Assembly (NCBI RefSeq): GCF_032854445.1
Contig: NC_088298.1
Coordinates: 10,897,504-10,961,503 of the forward strand
Reading direction: 5' to 3'
Length of the DNA stretch: 64,000 nt
Source: Liolophura sinensis
Lineage: Eukaryota; Mollusca; Polyplacophora; Chitonida; Chitonidae
The position numbers and the translations under genes were made by a program. The notes under the pieces were generated by a model. It saw only the letters and a list, made by a program, of their open reading frames with translations. It was not told the DNA's origin and did not search any database. This document shows positions 11,159-23,400 of the stretch, piece after piece. Within the stretch, counting starts at the first letter, position 1, and every line of letters begins with the position of its first letter.

Positions 11159-11366
11159 ATAGTTTCTTTCAGTTAAGTTTTTCTTTAGTTTTCTGTTCTA
11201 AATCTTCAACAAATTTGACCAGTAAAGTATAAAGATGAACTTGAGATGGAAATTTGTACAAACATTTTATAACATGTCATTGATCCATTTACATGTAGGA
11301 TAGCAGATTTGTTGAGCATTTCAAGTACATAGTATGACTTATTCAGCTTAACGTCAAAAAGAGTTG

Positions 11367-11638
11367 CGCCTCCGTGGCTTCCTTGGTCAACGCGCTAGCG
11401 CAGAGTAATAACCCAAGAGCCTCTCACCAATGCGGTCGCTGTGAGTTCAAGTCCAGCTCATGCTGGCTTCCTCTCCGGCCGTACGCAGGAAGGTCTGTCA
11501 GCAACCTACGGATGGTCATAGGTTTCCACCAGGTTTTGCTAGGTTTTCTCCAACCATAATGCTGGCCGCCGTGGTATAAGTGAAGTATTCTTTAGTAGGG
11601 CGTACAACACCAATCAAATAAATCAAAACAAATCAAAA
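11367..11638 (+). mobile_element. SINE-A, near full length
   Basis: Head CGCCTCCGTGGCTTCCTTGG with a damaged A box, body and 3' end CACCAATCAAATAAATC followed by an irregular A-rich tail. Confidence 0.8.
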
Positions 11639-11639
11639 C

Positions 11640-11775
11640 GGTCTGCCAGCAACCTGTGAATGGTTATGGGTTTCCTGCAGGCTCTGCCAATTTCCCCTCC
11701 ATCATAATGCTGGCGATTGTCGTATCAGTGAAATATTGTTGAGTATGGCGTAAAATAACAAGTAAAAACAACCTC
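11640..11775 (+). mobile_element. SINE-A 3' half
   Basis: Starts at GGTCTGCCAGCAACCTGTG directly after the tail of the preceding SINE and runs to GGCGTAAAATAACAAG. Two SINE-A units are thus head to tail. Confidence 0.7.
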
Positions 11776-12102
11776 AAAAAATCTCAAATGTCTATAACAA
11801 GGTGGATGAATCTCCTGACTTTGTATGGTTTCAGTTTCTTTCAGTGTTATTATTAGGTAATTGTGAAGTGCTTTGCACATTATAGAATATTATACGAATT
11901 CATGTTGTGTTGAAATGAGATGACACATTGCTCCTCACCAGCAGGACTAGTGCTTCCTGCTAGTAAGATGACCCATTGCTACTGAAAACAGCACAATCCA
12001 TTGCTCCTGTCCTGTAGGAACATTGCTCCTTGTTAGCAGGATAACTCATAGCTCCTGACCAGTAGGGCCATTTCCCCTTGCGAGCAGGATAACTCATAGA
12101 TT

Positions 12103-12885
12103 CTGAAAACAGGATAACCCATTGGTCCTGACAGCAGGATAAACCCATTCTCCTGACAGCAGGATAACCCCTTGCTCCTGACAGCAGGATAAACCCATGT
12201 TCCTGACAGCAGGATAACCCCTTGCTCCTGACAGCAGGATAAACCCATGCTCCTGACAGCAGGATAACCCCTTGCTCCTGACAGCAGGATAAACCCATGT
12301 TCCTGACAGCAGGATAACCTCTTGCTCCTGACAGCAGGATAAACCCATGCTCCTGACAGCAGGATAACCCCATGCTCCTGACAGCAGGATAACCCCTTGC
12401 TCCTGACAGCAGGATAAACCCACGCTTCTGACAGCAGGATAAACCCTTGCTCCTGACAGCAATATAAACCCATGTTCCTGACAGCAGGATAACCCCTTGC
12501 TCCTGACAGCAGGATAACCCCTTGCTCCTGACAGCTGGATAGCACCTGGCTTATGACAGGAGGATAACCCCTTGCTCCTGACAACTGGATGGGACCTTGC
12601 TCCTGACAGCAGGATAACCCCTTGCTCCTGACAGCAGGATAACAGCTTGCTCCTGACAGCAGGATAAACCCATGTTCCTGACAGCAGGATAACCCCTTGC
12701 TCCTGACAGCTGGATGGCACCTTGCTCCTGACAGCAGGATAACATCTTGCTCCTGACATCAGGATAACCCCTTGCTCCTGACAGCTGGATGGCACTTTGC
12801 TCCTGACAGCAGGATAACCCCTTGCTCCTGACAGCAGGATAACCCCTTGCTCCTGACAGCAGGATAATGCCTTGCTAATATCTAG
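12103..12885 (+). repeat. 25-bp minisatellite
   Basis: About 31 copies of CTCCTGACAGCAGGATAACC plus CCTTG. The unit of 25 is not a multiple of three, so a minus-strand frame cycles through all three phases and gives a 25-residue peptide period (CCQEQGVILLSGARG..). That explains the frames of up to 264 residues; there is no gene here. Flanking sequence 11940-12102 and 12886-12985 holds decayed units. Confidence 0.93.
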
Positions 12886-13246
12886 CACTTAGGATAACTT
12901 CTAGCTCGTGACTAGCAGAATAACCCGTTGCTCCTGATAGCAGTATAAATCCCTTGCTCTTGCGTAGCAGGATGACACATTGCTTCAGACCCAATTCAGG
13001 TAGCAATTAAATGTAAAGTCCCTCTTCATACTCCTTACAGCACATGGACCGCTGTTTACACCTGCTTTACTTCCCTGCCAGCACTAGACAAGCTTGACCT
13101 TTGGAAACCGAGCACATATGCTTGTTTAGGACTTGTGTCCTCACACAGAACTATTTGATCAGCATTGAGCAATATAATTATTTTAAGAGTTGGTTAGAAT
13201 CATGCTGTGCCTATTTCAGACAAAGATAATGCATGTGTATAAAGTA

Positions 13247-13425
13247 TTATTAGAAACAACGGTTAAGGCATAGATTTTATGTTTTCTGACCTCACTTCCT
13301 GCCTCAGCACCCTGACACAAGTTACACTGGCATTGTTCAAGACTTCTGTACAAATTGTCTTAGTGGTGGCAGTGATATGAGGCAAACAAAGAGAGTGGCG
13401 CGTGTACTGTAAGGAGTATGGTGCC
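13247..13425 (+). mobile_element. Dispersed repeat family D
   Basis: Shares TAGAAACAACG, CACTTCCTGCCTCA, TTGTTCAAGA(C/T)TTCTGTACAAA and GGTGGCAGTGA in the same order with 62097-62270. The nature of the element is not clear; no open frame is shared. Confidence 0.55.
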
Positions 13426-13564
13426 TCTTACCAATATTTGGACAAGTCTAACATCCTCATGTCCTAGTGCTTGAAGGACAAGTATCTTCATAACCATTAA
13501 ATATTAAATCAGTAGTCTTTGGCACACTAAATTTATCCACTGTGGCCATTGTTATATTATGAAA

Positions 13565-13670
13565 GGAAAATTCTAACGTGTCATAGACTAAATTATGAAA
13601 CAATGAATACAGGAACCAATTATGAAACAATGAATACAGAAACCAATTATGAAACAATGAATACGGAAAT
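13565..13670. repeat. Short 27-bp tandem repeat
   Basis: Three copies of a unit with AATTATGAAACAATGAATAC. Confidence 0.8.
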
Positions 13671-16495
13671 CTATTTGAACTTCTATATTTCTTCTTAAGG
13701 AACTCAAAACATGCACAAGTAAGAACGTATTTGTTTAGTTTGTGAGTGTTGACGAATTTTTACTTGCACGATAATGATCAGGTTTAGAGGTAGTGGAAAC
13801 CCAAGTGCCTGTCAAATAATACCCTAAACAATCTAAAATTTTGTACACAAAAGTGCATTTTTGGAGGCAAGTAAATGTCATACAATATTACTTTTAAGGC
13901 TGAAACTTTCATTTTCCCAGTATGATATCATCCTACCAACCAACACAAACCTCGAAATGCCTTCCCAAAGTCAATAGATCTTTCAGAATGTTGAAAAATC
14001 AGCAACTTGGTCATGGACAAAGTTTCAGGTTATTTAGAATAAGTAATGATACATTCTGACTTTAAGCAAACAGAATTTGCCATTAATGGCTGGCTGGCTG
14101 ACTGACTGGCTTACAATAGAGAATTGAACTCTATACTGAAACTCCTGTCCTGGGCACATTAGAGCGCCAAACAAGCTATATTCTGATTACACAGCTACAA
14201 ACTCAGTCATCCATAATACAGCAGATTGATCTGTCTCAGTGGCTCTAATACTACTTTTGCAATGTTAAAGACATTCTAACTTTCTTAAAGCATAATTAAT
14301 GCAGGATTTTTTTTAAGCTATATACTACAAACAAAGTAAATTTAAAGGCACATATTTTAATATGTACATCTAACCAATAACAGAGAACTCTGGAATGCTA
14401 AATTCACAGAAAGAGTTAAGCTAGTCATGAAGTGGGAGCTTTTAATAATGTGGTTATTATTGGCTTAATTTTTTTGCTCATAAATGGACATATATTTTAT
14501 CACAGGTAGACTGTTTTTTTTTTTGTAAATTAACTCCAACAGGTGAAAAAAGCATTGTGTCATGTGTAAATATATACCCTACTTTTTCTAAAATTTGGGA
14601 CCCTTTTTTTTCACTCATTTTAGCCAATATATATGTAATTGTAGCAGGAATATTGAGTTTCCTCTTTCTCACATGGTTAGACCGTCTAATGAAAAACTTA
14701 CTCATATCTTTACTTTTCCAAAAGGCTGGTAAAGAAGTGTAATATTCTGTTTTCAACACCATTAATATCTGTCCCAAATTTTAGAGGAATTAGAGTACGT
14801 GTAGTATACAGTCTAGATGATGTTCAAGCACTGATGCCAACATTCACAAAAGCAATACAAACATAAACAAATATAAATACAAAACAAAAACGAGAAATTC
14901 AATCCACTATGAAAACCGAAGAAACATTTCAATACATTTTTAGTCAATACGTAGCAAACCAGCTATAATACTGTAGCAAGGAGTAGCAAACAAGTATGAC
15001 AAACAATACTGTTAGTACACAGGTGACATTCTTATGTCAACTTAAGAGGTTAAGAAAACGTAAAAACCACGTAAACTTCAGGGGCAAGAGTATGAAAAGT
15101 TAGTTTTAAATATGATCTTCAGTATTATGTTTTTTTTGATTTTTCTTTAAAGGAGAAAAGAAGATTTGGACATAATTTGTGCGTGGTGAGTTTTTGGAAA
15201 CACCTCTTGTTATATATTGTTTTGCATAATAAAGTCCTAAATGAGGACATGACATGTGTCTTAATACATTTGTTTGCACTCAAATTTGGTGTAGCCTACT
15301 TTCAAATATGTTATACATATTTATTTTTTGATATATTTTTTAAAATATTTTTTTCACACTTCAGATTTAATACATGTGTTTAGATATAAACAACAAATTT
15401 ACATTGAAATAAATTTACATCATAAATTAAATAAATCACATCATACCTTCATTTAAAACATTATTATGTGAAAGCGAAATGTCCCCAAAAAACCCACTGT
15501 ACAAAAATTATTTTCAAAAATTTTTTTTATGTCCTTTTAGAAAAGATTGAAAAAAAAAAACACAATTTAAGATCACATTTACAAATAATTTTAGCATTAT
15601 TTTTATGGTTTCTGTAAAATTAGGGACAACATATTTACCCACTTAAGCTGTCTTTGGCTGTGGGGAAACAGGGCAATACATTTAAGCACACAACTGTATA
15701 TACCCGTAACTAAAAACCTACCGTGATTGTAAACAAAACCAAACTAAAAAACTGTATATTTTTTTATAACACACCAAAAAACAAGAAAATAAAACACGAA
15801 AATGTTGTGTATTTGTACATGTATGTACAGGCACTGTTAAGTTAAGTATAAAGGTTGCAAATACTATAAATACACAAATAATACTTTTAGTAAGTACTTA
15901 ATATTAAACCACTTTAAACTACTCTAACACTTACATGTACTAAGTTCCCCGAATCAACTAAACAAGTACATCTGATTGTTTACATCTTTAGTGTCAGACA
16001 TGATAGATGACGCTCTTCTTTGCTTCCTCATAACCTTCGTCCTCATCAAATATCACTCTCAAGCTGACAATTCTCCACATCCCATCTCACAGTATGAGCT
16101 ATGTGTATAACGTGGGATGCACTATCTGTATAATGTGGGATGCACTATCTGTATAATGTGGGATGCGCTATCTGTATAATGTACAATGCATCATTGATCA
16201 TGAAGGCAAGTACTGAGTAAGAATAAATGTCATCATACAGTTCAATATGTACATGTACAGTAAACCTCTCCCTTATTACAACCGGGCCTGTTGTCGGGGA
16301 CAAATCTACCTACCGTGTTGTAAGTGGTGCATGTTACATGAAGTTTACATGAAATAAATTATACATATTTAAAAACTGACACAACGAGGCTGCATGGCAC
16401 CTGTATGCCAAATCAGAAATATAGCATGGCTTTCAACGACATGTTACATGATAATCAAGCCTGTATATGTATAGATGTGTGCTCAAACACCTCAG
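13671..16495. other. AT-rich intergenic stretch, no gene seen
   Basis: Between the NUB1 and desaturase 3' ends. Strongly AT-rich with A and T homopolymers. The short frames have no family-like composition. A four-copy 23-bp repeat (CTGTATAATGTGGGATGC) lies at 16090-16185. Confidence 0.6.
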
Positions 16496-16772
16496 CGGGG
16501 CCTCCGTGGCTCAGTCGGTTGGCGCGCTAGCGCAGCGTAATGACCCAGGAGCCTCTCACCAATGCGGTCGCTGTGAGTTCAAGTCCAGCTCATGCTGGCT
16601 TCCTCTCCGGCCGTAAGTGGGAAGGTCTTCCAGCAACCTGCGGATGGTCGTGGGTTTCCATCGGGCTCTGCCCGGTTTCCACCCACCATAATGCTGGCCG
16701 CCGTCGTATAAGTGAAATATAAATAGAGTATGGCGTAAAACACCAATCAAAAAAAAAAAAAAAAAAAAAAAA
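16496..16772 (+). mobile_element. SINE-A, full length, with target duplication
   Basis: Well-preserved copy: head GGGGCCTCCGTGGCTCAGTC (A box TGGCTCAGTCGG), GAGTTCAAGTCCAGC B box, and a pure A tail. Flanked by TCAAACACCTCAG at 16483-16495 and 16773-16785. It lies just past the desaturase 3' end. Confidence 0.92.
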
Positions 16773-17054
16773 TCAAACACCTCAGTAAAAAATTTTTGAT
16801 TGCTAAAATTTCAAATAACATTTTTTTCCTTTTTTTTTAAACATGGGTGTTATTGGCCACTACTTGGCCCATGCTGAATATTTCATGTACATGATGTATG
16901 AAAAAAAATTCAGCTCCCAGCCGAAAACAAAATTCATCTGTGACAAAAATAGCTGTTGGTAATGGTCAAGACCATCTATGTCCACGAGTTGGCATTTATA
17001 AATACTGAGTGTAGAGAACACAGACGTGTTCTGTGGTTATCTGTCAGCCTGTCA

Positions 17055-17109
17055 TCATCCCAGGTGGTAGTACGCATCATACCAGATCTGACCCGACTTA
17101 CGCAATGAC
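17055..17109 (-). CDS. Desaturase exon 10: C-terminus
   Basis: A 55-base exon after CTTTGTAG encoding [18 protein letters not shown] and ending in TGA followed by a second in-frame TGA. The tail matches the FADS ending SLKKSGxLWLDAYLHK. Confidence 0.9.
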
Positions 17110-17418
17110 CTACAAAGACAAAACATCAAAAATAAGTCAATGTTTAATTTCAAAGTTACTGCTTTAAGGAAATGCATCTGCAGACTCCCTATTATCCCTA
17201 TTCTATTCATTTATCAGAAATACAGTCAAATTGTGACACAGATCAAGACTATGATATTCTATATCTTCTCTATTTAAACGCTTTAGATTTGCATTTCCAC
17301 TGATAAGCCTCACGAAAAAGAGTACTGTGGTAAATTCAACATATCGGTTTTATTTAAATAAAACTGAAGTATTGCATCATTTGTGACATATTATACATAT
17401 AATACATGCATAATATAT

Positions 17419-17465
<47 letters not shown>

Positions 17466-20400
17466 TATATTATACATTATATTATATATAATGTTAAATA
17501 TTTCAGTAAGACGTCATGACAAATAAACAATGGGGTGGTTTTTGTTTTATTTCTAATAATATGGATTATACTTATTTCTTTATTTATTTCATTGGCGTTT
17601 TACGCCGCACTCAAGAATATTTCACATATACGACAGCAGCCAGCATTAAGGTGGGAGGAAACCGGGAATATGGATATAAATCTGACGGATATCTAAGCTG
17701 TTCAGAAAGAGAAACTGGAGAAAATTAGAAATATGAGGGAAACCCATGAAGCAACAACTTGGTGTTTGTCTGAAGCTGGGGCCAGGAGGACGTGGATTTC
17801 ACTAATATATATTTTACCTAAAGTTGACATCCAAAGTATAATTACACAGCCTTTATTTTCTCATGAAAGTGCTTTTTTACCTACCATACTTCAAGTGAAA
17901 TACAGTAATAGTCAAAGATTTCAGCATCCTGCAGAGGTCAACACATAACCAATATGCCAATGAGAACCTCCACGGCCAAAATATACTAAATTTCAACAAC
18001 AAAATACATAGAAATACCCGATTTCCACACACAGAAGCTAAGTTGGGAATTTAGGATGTATAACTTGACATTTTTACTGTCACAACTTCAGGAGATCCAT
18101 AAAGGGCATGTATTACGTCTTTAGTCTGACGAATTCTGCAGGTCACATAACACAGGACATATTTGCTACCAGCCCCCCAAAAAAAATTCAAGACCTGTTT
18201 TCCTGTGGTTTTGTATTTTACAGATACTGTTTGAACAGCAGGCCAAATTTTGTCACCCACCACCTGATATTCTGGTTTGTTTTTTGCAACTAGTAGGCTG
18301 CCATTTTGATCCCTCAAAAGCAGATTTTTGGCCTCAGATAAAAGTGCATTTAAACGGTTATTTATGTTTCAACGTCAAATCCTCAAAACTAACCTGATGA
18401 TGTCTGCAAATGCTGTCAGCATAGGTTTGCTCTGGTAATCTAAGTTATACTTCTTACACAGGGACTGGACAAGTGGCGCCACCTTGTGGTAATTGTGGCG
18501 AGGCATTGTGGGAAATAAACTGAAACAAGGAAAGCAGGTATAGCATTAGATGGCTCACTTTAGAGATACAGAATCAACTCTGATTGGCTGGTGTGAGAGA
18601 TAGGCATCTTCAGGCTAGGCATGGTGTAAGCTGAATTTAAGCCTGTGCAAGCCTGTAGAGTTCAACCCTGGAAATCCTATATCCACTCTCAGCCAATCAG
18701 CATTGATTCTGTATCCCTTCAGATCTTCTCGAGGTTCACTCAAACTCAAAATGTGTTTTGTCATCAAAACTATGTGAATTCAGGCAGCCATCAATGCTTT
18801 ATGCAATCAAATTACCATGACATTTCAAGTTGACTGAATTTGTGGCTAAAATGAGGTGTAAAGAGCCAAATGAATTAACACAGCCAGTAAATGAATGCAG
18901 TTTTCTTTCTGTTTAAGCGATCTTTGTGATCATTCATTTTAAGCTATTCTACATGAGTCAGGGCATTCATACTTACTGGTGCTCTATCTGGTAGTTGAGA
19001 TGTCCTGTGAACCAATCGTTGAACAGCCCTGGGTTGACATTACACGTGGACACAAGCTGAGAGCTCACCCAATCCCGATTCATCTCCGTGTCAATCTCCA
19101 TGGGTATGTGATTCATCTGAGTCACCCAGGTAAACCAATGGCTCTCCAGAAACCTATCCAACCATGGAGAGATTGATTGATTTATTCATTTATTTACTCA
19201 TGGAGAGGTTGATAATACTGTAATATAAAGAGCCAGTCCAACATTAAAAGCAGTGTTTATACTTGTAAAAACTTTTTCTGACATCAGATTACCTAAACAC
19301 TACATGGTTCACAAACAGCTACAATGTTCATAAAGCCAACCATATATTTCAATCTTTTTAGTCTCTTTAACTCGTTAGTCCATTTAACTTGTTAGTCCAT
19401 TTAACTCATTAGTCCATTTAACTCGTTATAAACAGTATATGTAGATATACTTCGCCTCACTTCGTACAGGCGTGCTAAAAAATGTAAAAAAAGTTAACCA
19501 AAGTAATTATACGCATAGTTTTCAGATATGATGATATGTAATAATTGATATATGATGAGCCTTACTTCATGCTTTAACTTTCTTTCAGTTTACACCTGTA
19601 TGCCAAATGAATGCTATAGCTCGTTTACTTCAATGGGGCACACCTATTGTCTTGAGAATGTATTCTATATCTGAATTATTCAACCTTTTTGCACATAAAA
19701 AACTTCAGTGTGATTTATGCACCTTTTGAGTTTGATTTTGAAGACAAAACTACATTGGCTGGTTTGGTCAATGTGTTTCACAAAAACGTAATTTTATCGG
19801 TCTACACAGAATAATACTATCAGAATATACCTGAATACACACCTTGAAAACATGTAAAAAGGCTGAAGAACAACAGTTCAAGTGTAAAGGAGTAAATACA
19901 ATCATCAGAAGAAAAACGGTGAAAACCCCAGCAGACTTACCTGGTAAACATGTACAGCCCAAAAGCTGACCAGCCCCCGAGCAGACTCACCTGGTAAACA
20001 TGTACAGCCCAAAAGCTGACCAGCCCCCCTGGCAGACTCACCTGGTAAACATGTACAGCCCAAAAGCTGATCAGCCCCCCCAGCAGACTCACCTGGTAAA
20101 CATGTACAGCCCAAAAGCTGACCAGCCCCCCCAGCAAAACATGTATGGCCCAACAGCTGACCAGCCCCCCAGCAGACTTACCTGGTAAACATGTACAGCC
20201 CAAAAGCTGACCAGCCCCCCAGCAGACCCAAATGGTAAACATGTACAGCCCAAAAGCTGACCAGCCCCCCAGCAGACTCACCTGGTAAACATGTACAGCC
20301 CAAAAGCTGACCAGCCCCCGAACAGACTCACCTGGCAAACATGTACAGCCCAAAAGCTGACCAGCCCCCCAGCAGACTCACCTGGTAAACATGTACAGCC

Positions 20401-23400
20401 CAAAAGCTGACCAGCCCCCGAGCAGACTCACCTGGTAAACATGTACAGCCCAAAAGCTGACCAGCCCCCCAGCAGACTCACCTGGTAAACATGTATGGCC
20501 CAACAGTTGACCAGCCCCCGAGCAGACTCACCTGGTAAACATGCACAGACCAAAAGCTGACCAGCCCCCCAGCAGACTCACCTGGTAAGCATGTACAGCC
20601 CAAAAGCTGACCAGCCCCCCAGCAGACTCACCTGGGAAACATGTACAGCCCAAAAGCTGACCACCCCCCAACCGACTCACCTGGTAAACATGTACAGCCC
20701 AAAAGCTGATCAGTCCCCCAGCAGACTCACCTGGTAAACATGTACAGACCAAAAGCTGACCAGCCCCCCAGCAGTGGACCAAACATAGAGAAGAATCGAA
20801 CGAAGAACCCCACAACCAAGGCAAGATCCTTAGAAAGAAAAGCACAAAAAATTGCATTTTCAGAGGCAAATAAAGGTCATGAAATAGTACTTTGAGAGTT
20901 GAAAATTACATTGTTTTCAGTATTTTACTGTACTTTACCATCCAGACAAACCTGAATTACTGAAATCAATAGAACTATCACAATCAGGCAAAATCAGAAA
21001 CTTCACCATGGAGGAAACTTTAGATCAAATACACGTACAGGTTGTGACTGATTTTCGTTTCATAAAATTATCAAGTATATTCTCTACTAGTTCATGATTT
21101 CGTGAGTGAGTGAGTGAGTGAGTGAGTGCTTGGGGTTTAACATCGTACTCAACAATTTTTCAGTCATATGACGACGAAGGAATCCTTATAGTGTATGTAA
21201 TGTGCCTCCTTGTCGCAGGATGGATTCCCACCACTCTTTTATCTAGTGCTGCTTCACTAAGATGACTTACCGAAGGCATGTACTACTTACCCCGCCTGAG
21301 CCATTATACTGATACGGGTCAACCAGTCATTTCACTATCCCCTTCATGCTGAATGCCAAGCAAGGAAGTTACAACTTTGTTTTTTGAAGTCTTAGGTGCG
21401 ACTCGGCCCAGGATTGATCCTGGATCTACTGCTCCCAAAAGGTCACATGTATTTGACAGCTGTTCTGGGGTTTCCTCATTACTAAGATTAACATGTAATT
21501 ACGTGTACCCCAGGATGGTTATGGTTTTGGCACTACCTGTCTGTCTTTCTCCATGTCTGAAATTTGCGGGGAAAATGTTATGCGCAGACTTGGACGAAAT
21601 TTGTGCACAGGTTGGCCTTGGGCCAAGAGCATGAAGTACTAATATTTTATGGGTGATCCAAATTTTCAAACAATTCTTCGCAATTTCTACATAGAACAGA
21701 AATGCAGAGCTTTGTCCCTTTGTCTGCATTAAATTGAAACATTTTAATGAATGTTTATTGACTCTCAGAGTGCCTGCTAGTTTGATTTATTCTAAACATG
21801 CTAGATGTAAGAGAATATATAACAGTGCTCTATGTCTTGTAATTATGTAAGCGAGTTACTGACAACATTTTGGTTCTGTAATGTTTTAGAACAATTTTAA
21901 ATATTTTCATCTCCCTATAAACTGTTAGTTTGTGACCTCAAAAACTCAATACTTTAAACCCCAAGCACTCACTCACTCACTCAAAAACTCAATGATGTTT
22001 ACTCACCAGCCAGTCTTTCCTTTTGAATACAAAATATGTCACCTCCAGATGGAAATATATTGGTAACAACAGCGGAGGTCCAACTGGAAATAAAACAAAA
22101 AGAGAGAAAATAAATGGTCATTTACAACAGAAAAAGTATTTACAATACATACCTGACAGAAATAAAGTATAAGTTTAACATTTGTTGCTTAAGAAATGTT
22201 TGCAACACAAAACAAGCATCAATGAAGTATTCAAATGCAAATTATTCAGAATTTATTCATTTATTTGACTGGCAATTTACGCCATACTCAACAAGGTGAG
22301 TAAGGTGTCCACTGACAACTTACATGTACCAAGCGATAAGTACACGTACTTACTTTAAACTTGTCAGGAGACATATTATGGGATATTTAAACTTGCATGT
22401 ATAAAGGCAGAAGTAAATGTGTGTATTTATGACTTGTCAGGGAAGATGAATTCATGTGTAACAAATCTGGAAGTATTCATGGGTAAGTTATCAAGGAAGA
22501 GGTACATGTACATGTATTTATTTGTAACCTGTCAGAGAACATGGATTGATGTGTAACAAATGGGGAAGTATTCATGGGTAAGTTATCAAGGAAGAGGTAC
22601 ATGTACATGTATTTATTTGTAACCTGTCAGAGAACATGGATTGATGTGTAACAAATGGGGAAGTATGCACGGGTAAGTTATCAAGGAAGAGGTACATGTA
22701 CATGTATTTATTTGTAACCTGTCAGAGAACATGGATTGATGTGTAACAAATGGGGAAGTATGCAAGGGTAAGTTATCAAGGAAGAGGTACATGTACATGT
22801 ATTTATTTGTAACCTGTCAGAGAACATGGATTGATGTGTAACAAATGAGGAAGTATTCATGGGTAAGTTATCAAGGAAGAGGTACATGTACATGTATTTA
22901 TTTGTAACCTGTCAGTGAACATGGATTGATGTGTAACAAATGAGGAAGTATTCATGGGTAAGTTATCAAGGAAGAGGTACATGTACATGTATTTATTTGT
23001 AACCTGTCAGAGAACATGGATTGATGTGTAACAAATGGGGAAGTACCCATGGGTAAGTTATCAAGGAAGAGGTACATGTACATGTATTTATTTGTAACCT
23101 GTCAGAGAACATGGAGTAATATGTAACAAATGGAAATTATCCATCGAAATTAATCAAGAAAGAGAATCACGTATTTATTTGTAACTTGCCAGGGAAGATG
23201 TATCAATATAAAGGAGTATTCATGTATAACTTACCAAGGAAAAAATATTTATGCTGCCAGTTGTAAGGCATGACACCCTTTTGTTTTTCTCCCCAACTTT
23301 TGGGCATTGAGTTGCCCAAGAGAAACAAATAAGCTAACTGAACATCTGGGTCTTTTCGTATCACATTTGGCTTAGCGTGATGTTGAAAGTGACGAAAATT

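Noticed and set aside
12094-12888. 264-codon minus-strand frame with CCQEQGVILLSG repeats
   Set aside because: A 25-base unit cycles through all three phases, giving the 25-residue period. It starts and stops with the array.
14478-15383. Short frames at 14478-14777 and 15177-15383
   Set aside because: AT-rich, no splice structure, no family-like pattern, and overlapping open frames on both strands.
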